This document shows positions 6,852 to 14,756 of a stretch of DNA of 26,841 nt, piece after piece. Numbering within the stretch: the stretch's first letter is position 1; each line of letters begins with the position of its first letter. A program made the translations under genes and the position numbers. The stretch spans positions 1-26,841 of the forward strand of contig CAUZJO010000063.1 of NCBI GenBank assembly GCA_963580245.1, written 5' to 3'. The DNA is from CAUZJO01 sp963580245. GTDB taxonomy: Bacteria > Sumerlaeota > Sumerlaeia > MVZB01. The notes under the pieces were generated by a model. That model saw only the letters and a list, made by a program, of their open reading frames with translations, did not search any database and was not told the DNA's origin.

Positions 6852-8513
6852 ATGGAGCCCAGACCAAGTTTTGTGATCCCGGCGACGCGCAATGTTATCC
6901 TGACGGGGTTTATGGGGACGGGTAAAAGCTCGGTCGGTCGGCTGCTGGCCCGCGCCTTGGGTTGGCAATTTGTCGATACCGACGACTTGATCGTTCAAAA
7001 AGCGGGCAAGCCGATCAAAGACATCTTCGATCAGGACGGCGAGGCCGCTTTTCGCGGGATGGAACGCGAGGCGGTGCGCGACGTGGCGCGGCTCGATCAT
7101 CACGTGATCGCCACCGGCGGCGGAATGGTCGTTGATCAGGGCAACCTGGATACGCTCCAGGGGGCGGGACTCGTTGTTCTGCTGGAAGCAAGCCCCGGAG
7201 TTATCCATCAACGCACGCGCCATTGGAATGACCGCCCCCTCCTCGCCGGACCTGATCCCCAAGCCGCGATCGAGCAGTTGCTGACCGCGCGGCGCGAGGC
7301 CTACGATCGAGTCCCGCGCAGGGTCATGACCGACGAGCGCGGATTCGACGAGATCGTCGGTGAGATCCTGGGTCTCCTCGAATCAAATTCCCCCCCGTTG
7401 ACCGAGGCGGCGCACACGACGCCGCAAACGACCGTGCGAGTCGAGCTCGGCGAACGTTCCTACCCCATCGAGATCGGCTGGGGCTGGATCGACAACCTGG
7501 GGGAGCGGTTGGCGCCGTACTTTCCACCTCGTCCCTGCACGATCGTGACCAATCCACCCATCGGCGGCCTCCATGCCGGAGCGGTTTCCGACAGCCTGAC
7601 CCGCGCCGGTTACCGCGCCGGCGTCTGTGAAATCCCCGAGGGCGAAGCCTGCAAGACCATCGACTCGGTCACCCGCATCCACGATCACATGCTCGGCGAG
7701 CGACACACGCGCCAGAGCGGCGTCATCGCGCTGGGCGGGGGCGTGGTGGGCGACGTGGCTGGTTTCGCCGCCGCCACGCTCCTGCGCGGCGTGGCCTGCG
7801 TCCAGCTCCCGACGAGCCTGCTGGCCATGGTCGACAGCAGCGTGGGCGGCAAGACCGGCGTCAACCACGCGATGGGCAAGAACCTGATCGGCGCGTTCTG
7901 GCAGCCCGCCTTCGTGGGGATCGACCTCAAGTTCTTGGAAACGCTCCCGCCCCAAGAGCTGCGCGCGGGCCTGGCCGAGGTCATCAAGTACGGCATCATC
8001 GCCGACTCCAACTTCTTCGCCTATCTCGAGGAGCACATCGATCAGGCCCTGGCCCGCGATCCGGACGTCCTGACCCACGTCATCAAGCGCTCGTGTGAAA
8101 TCAAGGCCGAGGTGGTTGGCGAGGACGAACGCGAGGGCGGCCGGAGGGCCATCCTGAATTTCGGCCACACGTTCGCCCACGCGGCCGAGGCCCTTTCGCG
8201 CTACACCACGGTCCGCCACGGGGAGGCGGTCGCCATGGGGATGGTGGCGGCGATGCGGCTGGCCGAGGCGCGCGGGACGGTCTCGCCCGATCAAACCCAG
8301 CGCGTGCGGCGGTTGGTCCAACGCGCGGGCCTGCCCGATCGTCTCTTGTCATTCGATCCGGCCCGCTATTGGGCCGTCATGGGCTCGGACAAGAAAGTTC
8401 GCGACGGCCGCATCCGCTTCGTGCTCCCGCGCCGCATCGGGCAGGTCGAGATCGTGGCGGACGTCGAGCGCGAGGAGGTCGAGGCCTGTCTGCGAGCAAC
8501 GATGGACCCATGA
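6852..8513 (+). CDS. aroKB: Shikimate kinase / 3-dehydroquinate synthase fusion
   Basis: This 553-residue protein fuses two enzymes of the shikimate pathway. Residues about 10-175 are shikimate kinase (step 5): Walker A GFMGTGKSS, DTDDLI, FRGMEREAV, ATGGGMV, and the Arg residues in NDRPLLAG and REAYDRV. Residues about 190-550 are 3-dehydroquinate synthase (step 2), an NAD- and metal-dependent enzyme: EGEACKTIDS, GGGVVGDVAGFAA, PTSLLAMVDSSVGGKTGVNH, GLAEVIKYG with a metal-ligand Glu, NFGHTFAHAAE and RHGEAVAMGM with metal-ligand His residues, and KKVRDGRIRFVLP. All key residues appear intact in both halves. Such kinase-first fusions are known, for example in Thermotoga. aroQ follows after 186 nt, so this is a small aromatic-synthesis cluster. 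No clear ribosome-binding site precedes the ATG at 6852. Confidence 0.95.
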   Translation: MEPRPSFVIPATRNVILTGFMGTGKSSVGRLLARALGWQFVDTDDLIVQKAGKPIKDIFDQDGEAAFRGMEREAVRDVARLDHHVIATGGGMVVDQGNLDTLQGAGLVVLLEASPGVIHQRTRHWNDRPLLAGPDPQAAIEQLLTARREAYDRVPRRVMTDERGFDEIVGEILGLLESNSPPLTEAAHTTPQTTVRVELGERSYPIEIGWGWIDNLGERLAPYFPPRPCTIVTNPPIGGLHAGAVSDSLTRAGYRAGVCEIPEGEACKTIDSVTRIHDHMLGERHTRQSGVIALGGGVVGDVAGFAAATLLRGVACVQLPTSLLAMVDSSVGGKTGVNHAMGKNLIGAFWQPAFVGIDLKFLETLPPQELRAGLAEVIKYGIIADSNFFAYLEEHIDQALARDPDVLTHVIKRSCEIKAEVVGEDEREGGRRAILNFGHTFAHAAEALSRYTTVRHGEAVAMGMVAAMRLAEARGTVSPDQTQRVRRLVQRAGLPDRLLSFDPARYWAVMGSDKKVRDGRIRFVLPRRIGQVEIVADVEREEVEACLRATMDP

Positions 8514-8699
8514 CGGGCTGAACATCGTCCCCGTCGCCGCCCCGCTCGCCATGCGCCCAGGCTGGTTGGGGGCGGGTCGGACGTCGAAATCTCGCCGGGG
8601 CGATTGATTAACGCTGGATTGCTAGACCGGGTTTCAGGAAGATGGTTTTCCCGTCACGGGACGCGAACTTGTATCATTCAACGAGGTGAACGATCGACC

Positions 8700-9806
8700 A
8701 TGCGCATTTTGATTCTCAACGGACCGAATATCAACCTGCTGGGACAACGCGAATCAGACATCTACGGCCGGCAGACTCTGAGCGACCTGGAATCCCTCCT
8801 GCGCAAGCAGGCCCGAGGGATGAACGTGGATATCGAGTTTTACCAAAGCAATCACGAGGGCCAGCTGATCGACGCCCTGCACAAGGCGCGCAATCGTTGC
8901 CAGGGGATCGTGTTCAATCCGGCGGGCTATACCCACACCTCGGTGGCCCTGCGCGACGCCATCGCCGCGATCGATATCCCCGTGATTGAGATTCATATTT
9001 CCAACATCCACGCCCGCGAGGACTTTCGCAGCCGTTCGCTGACCGCCGCGGTGTGCATCGGGCTGGTTAGCGGCCTGGGGCTGATGGGCTATGAGTTGGC
9101 GCTGCGGGCGGTCTACATCTTCATTGAGGATGCCCGGCGCGAGCGAGCCGTCGAGGAAAAAGAGGCCGGCGAGGAGACCGAGTCCGCAGAGGAGCGTGAG
9201 CTCCGGCGGCCGCGGCGAGGCCGGCGGGGAGGGCGCGGTCGTCGCCGCGAAGGCCCACCGACTTACGCCGAATCAGCCGAGGGCGATCGCGGCGAGGCGC
9301 CACAATCCGAACGGCCGACCGGGGACGTGGCCGACCGTTACGCCAACCTCAAGGGCGTTACTGTGCGCAAGGGCCTGGACGTGCTGGCCGAAGATGACAT
9401 GACCGAGTCCGAACCCCACTGGGCCGACGCCCAGGTCGCGTTCAGCGATGAGCCCGATCAGCCAAGCGAACCCTCGCCCGCCGCCGCGCGCCGCGAAGCC
9501 GCGGATGCAGAGGGCGGCGTGGCGGCGGCCGTCGTCGAGATCACGCCTGATCAACCCGCCGAAGACTCCAAACGCCGTTCGCGCCGGACGACCGGAAGGC
9601 CCAGCTCTACCGAGGCCGAACCGGCCGAGACCAAAGCGGAGGCGGCCACCGATCCCGAGGAAACCAAAAAACCGGCGCGCAAGGCCGTTCGCCGCAAGTC
9701 CGCCGCGTCGCCCCCCAAAACCACCACCGCCCGCAAGAGCGCGACTTCGGCCCCGCGCCGCCGGACCTCGCCAGCACGGAAGAAACCCGAAGGGGAGGGG
9801 GATTGA
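8700..9806 (+). CDS. aroQ: Type II 3-dehydroquinate dehydratase with long basic tail
   Basis: The first 150 or so of 368 residues are a complete type II dehydroquinase (step 3 of the shikimate pathway): ILNGPNINLLGQRESDIYG with the lid Arg and catalytic Tyr, FNPAGYTHTSVALRDA with the catalytic His, IEIHISNIHAREDFR, and GLGLMGYELALRA. The ATG at 8700 is preceded by GAGGTGA at 8682-8688. The family usually stops near 145-150 residues. Here about 215 more follow: an acidic stretch (EEKEAGEETESAEEREL), an Arg/Gly run (RRPRRGRRGGRGRRREG), an acidic middle containing YANLKGVTVRKGLDVLAEDD, and a Lys/Arg/Ala/Pro/Ser/Thr-rich end (KKPARKAVRRKSAASPPK and more) like a histone H1 tail. The extension looks disordered and may bind nucleic acid; that is inference. 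Confidence 0.93.
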   Translation: MRILILNGPNINLLGQRESDIYGRQTLSDLESLLRKQARGMNVDIEFYQSNHEGQLIDALHKARNRCQGIVFNPAGYTHTSVALRDAIAAIDIPVIEIHISNIHAREDFRSRSLTAAVCIGLVSGLGLMGYELALRAVYIFIEDARRERAVEEKEAGEETESAEERELRRPRRGRRGGRGRRREGPPTYAESAEGDRGEAPQSERPTGDVADRYANLKGVTVRKGLDVLAEDDMTESEPHWADAQVAFSDEPDQPSEPSPAAARREAADAEGGVAAAVVEITPDQPAEDSKRRSRRTTGRPSSTEAEPAETKAEAATDPEETKKPARKAVRRKSAASPPKTTTARKSATSAPRRRTSPARKKPEGEGD

Positions 9807-9853
9807 GCCGGGAAGCGGATGGATCGATCCGCGTCCCACCGAAATCCGATTTT

Positions 9854-9880
9854 TAGGCACTGGAAAGATTACTGAGTGCC
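9854..9880 (+). terminator. Hairpin after aroQ
   Basis: AGGCACT at 9854-9860 and AGTGCCT at 9874-9880 form a perfect 7-bp stem with a 13-nt loop, 48 nt after the aroQ stop. No T-run follows on the plus strand, so if it ends transcripts it is not a classical intrinsic terminator. It overlaps the start of the next repeat. Confidence 0.3.
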
Positions 9881-10004
9881 TCTAAAAACGCAGTCTTGGC
9901 AGGGACGATTGCTTTCAGCCCGCCACGCAAGTGGCGGGAAATCAAACCGATAACGAATTGGAGTCCCGTAGGGACGATTGCAAACCGGATTTTAGAGGTT
10001 CCCT
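9878..10004. repeat. Dispersed palindromic repeat, copy 2 (short form)
   Basis: Positions 9890-10004 match copy 1 at 2083-2242 with few differences and lack the 45-nt central dyad. This copy is framed by a perfect 9-bp inverted repeat, CCTCTAAAA at 9878-9886 and TTTTAGAGG at 9990-9998. In copy 1 only the right arm is recognisable. The internal direct units lie at 9891-9911 and 9962-9981. The structure (short, no coding capacity, terminal inverted repeats) suits a MITE-like or composite REP element. It sits between aroQ and the binding-protein gene, and an apparent 5' extension of that gene into it is spurious. Confidence 0.8.
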
Positions 10005-10071
10005 ACATTGGCTGAGCCCCGCTAAGGCGCGTTCGAGGGCCAATTCTCCTTATACAGGAAAGGTGCATGTG

Positions 10072-12177
10072 ATGGACTTCACGGGTGTGCATATGAGAGA
10101 CGCTGTTAATCAAACAGGTCGATGGCCGACGGGCGTCCGCGGGGCTCGTCCGCGACTCGCCTCGGCTGGGTTAGCTTGCGTCGTCCTGGTTGCGGCTGCG
10201 TGGCTGCTCAATAGCTGCGGCGAACCGCCGGTCATCGAGCCGCCGGAAGTCGGCGACCGGCCGCCCGAACTACCCCCTCCTCCCGCGGCCATGACCGAGA
10301 CGCAACTCCAGGCTTCCCCCGCCCTGGCGGCGGTCCCCCGTCAAACCCCCGTGGTCGTCCCCGGCGCTATCCATGTCCCGGACCTCCGCGCCGCCCTACC
10401 CCCCGACGCGCCCAAAGACGCCGAGATCATCACCGATATCAGGCCGGGGACGTATGGGGGAGAGATCGTGTTCGCCCTCGTCTCCGACCCCTCAACGTTT
10501 AATCCTTTCTTCCATGGCAGTGTCGATGATCAGTTCGTCACCGGTTTAATGTTTGCCGGCCTGACCGGTTACGACTGGTACAAACAGGAAGATAGGCCCG
10601 AACTGGCCAAGAGCTGGGCGTTTAACGAAGAGACCCTGGAATGGACCTTTAAACTGCGCGAGGGAGTGCGCTGGAGCGATGGTCATCCGCTGACCGCCGG
10701 CGACTTTCTTTTCTACACCGAGGTCATGTACGATTTCGACATTTCCAGTGACGACCGTTTCGCGTTTATGCTCGGTGCCGAACCCGATAGCCCACGTTAC
10801 GAATTCTCCGCTCCCGACGACCACACGTTTGTCGCGAGAATTCCCGAGCCGAACAGTTTTTCCTTTATGACGTTGGGCCTGCTGCGGGCCTTGCCGCGTC
10901 ACGTTTTGGAGAAACCTTGGAAAGAGGGTCGCTTCGAGGACACGTGGGGCCAGAGTACCGATCCCTCCGAGTTGGTGGTCTCCGGGCCGTTTAAACTCAA
11001 GGCACTACGGCCCGAAGAAGCGGTGATCTTCGAACGTAACCCCCAATACTGGCGTTTCGACGCTAAAGGCCAACGTCTGCCGTACGTCGATCGTTTCGTG
11101 GCGCTGGTCGTTGAAAGCACCGAGGCCATGGCCGTCCGTTTCCTCGCGGGAGACACCGACCTCCATGAAAGTGTGAAGCCCGACAATCTCGCCCAGTTTC
11201 AAGACGCGCAGGAGGAAAAAGGCTTCAAGGTCATTGAGCTGGGACCCAGCTTGAATTCGAATTACTATTGGTTCAATTTAAGCCAGGGTGGATCGTTCCA
11301 GAACGAGGCGGGCGAAACCGAAGCATGGCAGCCCTCGCTGCGCGGCGAGAAGCCTCCCCCCGATCTGACAAACTTCATCCCTTTCGTTGATCCCGTGAAG
11401 TACGCCTGGTTTTCACAAGCTGAATTCCGCATCGCCTGCTCGGAGGCGACCCATCGCCAACGGATCATCGATACGGTTCTGTTCGGTCTCGGGACGTCCC
11501 TCTATGGTCCGGTTCCCTCTTCCAATCGCCAATGGCATAACCCGGATATTTCTCGCTTTGCATACAATCCGGAATCCGCCAAGGCCCGGCTGGAAAAGAT
11601 CGGCATGATCGACCGTGACGGAGATGGGATGCGGGAGGACGCCGACGGCAATCCCGTCCGTTTCACGATCGTCAGCAATCGCAAGAATGACCTTCGTCAA
11701 CGCGTCTTGCAATTGCTCAAGAAGGACCTGCGGGCCGTCGGGCTGGAGGTGGAAACACAGGTCCTGCTGTTCAACAACCTGATCCCCAAGCTCAAGCGCA
11801 CTTTTGATTACGACGCTTGCCTGTTGGGTCTGGGCACGGGGGTGCCCCCCCATCCGTCCATGGGCGCCAATACCTGGAGAAGTTCGGGTGGGATGCACAA
11901 TTGGTATCCCGAACAGAAAAGTCCCATGAGCGAATGGGAGGAGGAGCTTGATGAGATGTATTTGAGCCTACAAAGAACATTCAGCCTGGATGAGCAGCGC
12001 GACATATTCTTCAAGATGCAAGATCTCTACGTCCGGCAGTCGCCGACGATCCAGTTGTTTAACGCGACGGCGTACGTGGCCGCGAAGAACAACATCGGCA
12101 ATCTCAAACCCACGATCATTCGAACTTCGGTGACGCATAATCTCGAGGAACTGTATTTGACGGACCTGGGCAACTGA
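10072..12177 (+). CDS. Peptide/oligopeptide-type ABC substrate-binding lipoprotein
   Basis: This encodes 701 residues of the SBP_bac_5 family (Pfam PF00496), extracytoplasmic receptors for peptides and related solutes. The ATG at 10072 is chosen because AGGAAAGG lies at 10057-10064; a longer frame from 9931 would start inside repeat DNA. A signal segment ends in LLNSC with the lipidated Cys at residue 49, followed by a Pro-rich linker. Typical family features include YGGEIVFALVSDPSTFNPFF, LAKSWAFNEETLEWTFKLREGVRWSDGHPLTAGDF and, later, SEATHRQRIIDTVLFGLG and YNPESAKARLEKIG (key pieces only). A DRDGDGMREDADGNP segment, common in this family, is present. No permease or ATPase genes adjoin, so it is an orphan receptor whose substrate cannot be deduced. 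Confidence 0.9.
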   Translation: MDFTGVHMRDAVNQTGRWPTGVRGARPRLASAGLACVVLVAAAWLLNSCGEPPVIEPPEVGDRPPELPPPPAAMTETQLQASPALAAVPRQTPVVVPGAIHVPDLRAALPPDAPKDAEIITDIRPGTYGGEIVFALVSDPSTFNPFFHGSVDDQFVTGLMFAGLTGYDWYKQEDRPELAKSWAFNEETLEWTFKLREGVRWSDGHPLTAGDFLFYTEVMYDFDISSDDRFAFMLGAEPDSPRYEFSAPDDHTFVARIPEPNSFSFMTLGLLRALPRHVLEKPWKEGRFEDTWGQSTDPSELVVSGPFKLKALRPEEAVIFERNPQYWRFDAKGQRLPYVDRFVALVVESTEAMAVRFLAGDTDLHESVKPDNLAQFQDAQEEKGFKVIELGPSLNSNYYWFNLSQGGSFQNEAGETEAWQPSLRGEKPPPDLTNFIPFVDPVKYAWFSQAEFRIACSEATHRQRIIDTVLFGLGTSLYGPVPSSNRQWHNPDISRFAYNPESAKARLEKIGMIDRDGDGMREDADGNPVRFTIVSNRKNDLRQRVLQLLKKDLRAVGLEVETQVLLFNNLIPKLKRTFDYDACLLGLGTGVPPHPSMGANTWRSSGGMHNWYPEQKSPMSEWEEELDEMYLSLQRTFSLDEQRDIFFKMQDLYVRQSPTIQLFNATAYVAAKNNIGNLKPTIIRTSVTHNLEELYLTDLGN

Positions 12178-12185
12178 CGGGCAAG

Positions 12186-12204
12186 AGGGGCTTGCGCCCT
12201 TTCT
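12186..12204 (+). terminator. Possible weak intrinsic terminator
   Basis: The segment AGGGGC-TTGC-GCCCTT forms a 6-bp stem with a TTGC loop just after the binding-protein stop, followed by TTCT. The T-tract is short, so termination strength is doubtful. Confidence 0.35.
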
Positions 12205-12275
12205 CACACCGCATTGGGATCCGCATCCGGTAAGGCAAGGATCGAGTCGCGCACAAAATCCGCCCGGCAAAGGTT

Positions 12276-12304
12276 TTGACTTCGCCGCCGGCCCGCTTGA
12301 CAAT
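12276..12304 (+). promoter_or_regulatory. Possible promoter giving a near-leaderless mRNA
   Basis: TTGACT at 12276-12281 and GACAAT at 12299-12304 are separated by 17 nt. Transcription would start near 12311, only a few nt before the ATG at 12314, which also lacks a ribosome-binding site. The two observations agree, but the -10 match is only 4 of 6. Confidence 0.3.
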
Positions 12305-12313
12305 CGAAACCCC

Positions 12314-13909
12314 ATGCGGTCGCCTTCCAGTCCAGATTCGCCCTCGCGAGTGCCGCTGCTGCTCGGGCTGGCGTTGATCTTGTGCGCGGGCGGGTGCCTG
12401 AGACTTATCAACCTAAACGGCGTCCCGCCGGGCCTGTGGTTCGACGAAGCCCTCAATGGGCAGGACGCGGCGGCCGTCTGGTCGGGGCCGGGAGGTTTCC
12501 GACTCGTTTACCCCGACGTATTTCCCCGCGAGCCACTTTTCGAGACGCTGCTGGTCCTGGCCGTGGGTATCGGTGGGCCGCGCGTGGCGGTCTTGCGCGT
12601 GACCTCGGTCGCCGTTGGCCTGCTGACCATCATCCTGCTGTGGGCCATGCTGCGGCGCGAGACGGGCGAGGCGACGGCGCTGGCGGCGGCTGGCGTCCTG
12701 GCGACCCTGTTCTGGCACGTCCTCTTCAGCCGGCTGGTTTTTCGGACCATCGTTCTGGGTCCGTGGCTGGTGGGACTTGTTTGGGCGGTTTTGGCTTGCC
12801 GGCGGCGGCCGAACACGTGGCGTTTCGCATTGGTCGGCGGTTTGATCGGTGGCGGGTTTTATACCTACCTGACCTGGTATTTCATGCTGCCCTGGGTGGC
12901 CGGGCTCGTGGGTTGGTTGATTTGGACGGCGTCTGCGCGCGGCGAACGGCTCCGCCGGGCGGGCGTCGTGATCGGTTGCGCGTTGATCGTCTTCCTGCCG
13001 CTTGGCCTCCATTACGCGCGCCACCCCGAACACCTGCTGGCCCGGCCCGCGGAGGTTTCGATCTTCCGGGACGGCCTGGGATCGGGCCTGAGCGAGATAC
13101 TCCAAAATACAGGCGAGGCGCTCTTGATGTTTCACTGGAGCGGCGATCACGTCCCCACCCAGAACATCCCGCGCCGCGCGGCCCTCGACCCCATTCAGGG
13201 GCTGTTTTTCGTCTATGGGTTGGTCTTGTGCCTGGCCCGGCTGCGCCGGCGCGAGTCGCTGGCGGCGATCCTGCTTGGCTGGACCGGCTGCGGCTTGCTG
13301 GCCACGGTTCTGACGCGTACCGATTCGCCCAACTTCCTGCGCACCCTGTGCATCACCCCCGCGGTGGCCGCGATCGTCGCGCTGGGGCTCGCCGACATGG
13401 CCCGGCGCTTGGGACGACGTTGGCGTCCAAACTTCTCCGCGGGCCTGGTGGCCGTCTTGATTCTTGCCTCCGGGGTCTGGAGCGCTGTCGAGCTGCGCGC
13501 GTGGGGGCGTCGGCTCGATGTCTGGGCGAAGTATCACGCCCCCCTGGCCCAGCTCGCCGCCTACGCGCGCGAGACTCCCCCCGAGATCGCCGTTTTCGTC
13601 CCCCAGGATTACTGGTCGCCGCGCACGTTCCAGTTCTTGACCCTTGGCCTCGAAAACGTCTTCCCGTATAAAGGCCGCGCGGTCCTAGGCCCCTGGCCGC
13701 CGACGCCCGAGACCAACGACCGCCCCCGCCCCCGCTCGCGTTGCGTCATACTCATGGGCGAAGGGGAGACCATGTCGGCGATCCGAGCGAAAGAAGTTGA
13801 CGGCCGGTTCGCCAAGGAATTCAAAGACCCGGCAGGCCGAACCTGGGCCGTTGCTTTCCTTATGCCCGACCCATCCTCAACGGTTCAGAATGTGGATGGC
13901 GCCCCTTGA
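12314..13909 (+). CDS. GT-C type membrane glycosyltransferase (PMT/ArnT-like)
   Basis: This 531-residue protein has about ten or eleven hydrophobic segments and the layout of GT-C glycosyltransferases related to PMT_2/ArnT-type enzymes, which use lipid-linked sugars at the outer face of the inner membrane. After the first membrane helix comes GVPPGLWFDEALNGQDA, where the Asp-Glu pair at residues 44-45 matches the catalytic acidic motif in the first outer loop. Further typical traits are the loop with FPREPLFETLL and a soluble C-terminal part from about residue 400. The acceptor is unknown. The ATG at 12314 has no ribosome-binding site. There is no neighbouring sugar-pathway gene, so its role (protein or lipid glycosylation) remains open. 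Confidence 0.8.
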   Translation: MRSPSSPDSPSRVPLLLGLALILCAGGCLRLINLNGVPPGLWFDEALNGQDAAAVWSGPGGFRLVYPDVFPREPLFETLLVLAVGIGGPRVAVLRVTSVAVGLLTIILLWAMLRRETGEATALAAAGVLATLFWHVLFSRLVFRTIVLGPWLVGLVWAVLACRRRPNTWRFALVGGLIGGGFYTYLTWYFMLPWVAGLVGWLIWTASARGERLRRAGVVIGCALIVFLPLGLHYARHPEHLLARPAEVSIFRDGLGSGLSEILQNTGEALLMFHWSGDHVPTQNIPRRAALDPIQGLFFVYGLVLCLARLRRRESLAAILLGWTGCGLLATVLTRTDSPNFLRTLCITPAVAAIVALGLADMARRLGRRWRPNFSAGLVAVLILASGVWSAVELRAWGRRLDVWAKYHAPLAQLAAYARETPPEIAVFVPQDYWSPRTFQFLTLGLENVFPYKGRAVLGPWPPTPETNDRPRPRSRCVILMGEGETMSAIRAKEVDGRFAKEFKDPAGRTWAVAFLMPDPSSTVQNVDGAP

Positions 13910-14012
13910 GGTCCCAAATCGTCGCCTCAATAACAATTCCAGGATGTCGAAAGCCTAAACCATTGATAAACTCATAGTTTGGGCCATGTGCCCAGAGGGA
14001 ACCGACGCCCCG

Positions 14013-14756
14013 ATGATCGAAACCACCCATCTCTGTAAGAGCTACGACGGCAAGGAGGCCGTGATTGACCTGAACCTGGATATCCAGGCCGGGGAGTGCT
14101 TTTGCTTCCTGGGACCCAATGGGGCGGGGAAGACGACGACGATCAAGATGCTCGCTGGCCTGTTGATCCCCACCTCGGGCTCGGCGAAGGTCGCCGGCTT
14201 CGACATCCAGAACATGCCGATCGAGGCCAAACGCAATATCGGCTATATCCCCGACCGCCCCTACCTCTACGAAAAACTGAGCGGCCGGGACTTTTTCACG
14301 TTCCTCGGTGATATGTTCGGTGTCGCCCGCTCGGTTCAGGCGCGGCACTTCGAGCACTATTTCGACCTGTTCCGCCTGACGCCTTCCGCCGACGAGTTCA
14401 TCGAGAACTACTCGCACGGCATGCGCCAGAAGCTGGTCTTCGCCGCGGCGCTGATGCACGAGCCGCAGGTGCTGATCGTCGATGAACCGATGGTCGGCCT
14501 GGACCCGCAATCCGCCCGCACCGTCAAGGAGGTCATGCGCCAACAGGCCGAAGCCGGCCGCACCATCTTCCTCTCCACGCACACCCTATCGATCGCCGAG
14601 GAGCTGGCCCACCGCATCGGTGTCATCAACGGCGGCCGCCTGCTCTTCCTGGGGACGATCAAGGAGCTGCGCCAACAGCTCGCCCGCGACGGCAACCTCG
14701 AGGACTTGTTCCTGGAACTGACCGAAGAAAACCAGACCGTAAGCCCAACCCTTTGA
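14013..14756 (+). CDS. ABC transporter ATP-binding protein
   Basis: This 247-residue ATPase has all nucleotide-binding motifs: Walker A GPNGAGKTT, the Q-loop region, signature YSHGMRQK (SHGMRQ, a variant of LSGGQ), Walker B VLIVDEPMVGLD, and the switch His in STHTLS. It resembles ATPases of ABC-2 type exporters. The ATG at 14013 has AGAGGG upstream at a rather long distance; an upstream in-frame ATG at 13986 is the alternative and would add nine residues. Its stop TGA overlaps the TTG start of the following permease gene by 4 nt (TTGA), indicating translational coupling and a shared complex. The exported substrate is unknown. Confidence 0.95.
   Translation: MIETTHLCKSYDGKEAVIDLNLDIQAGECFCFLGPNGAGKTTTIKMLAGLLIPTSGSAKVAGFDIQNMPIEAKRNIGYIPDRPYLYEKLSGRDFFTFLGDMFGVARSVQARHFEHYFDLFRLTPSADEFIENYSHGMRQKLVFAAALMHEPQVLIVDEPMVGLDPQSARTVKEVMRQQAEAGRTIFLSTHTLSIAEELAHRIGVINGGRLLFLGTIKELRQQLARDGNLEDLFLELTEENQTVSPTL

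Noticed and set aside
9931..10071. Longer N-terminus of the peptide-binding lipoprotein
   Set aside because: The extension is encoded by the dispersed repeat, has no ribosome-binding site, and would place the lipoprotein signal far from the N-terminus.
12382..13671. Long alternative frames over the glycosyltransferase gene on both strands
   Set aside because: Composition is Arg/Pro/Gly/Gln-rich as expected for shadows of a GC-rich gene; the in-frame membrane protein explains the sequence.
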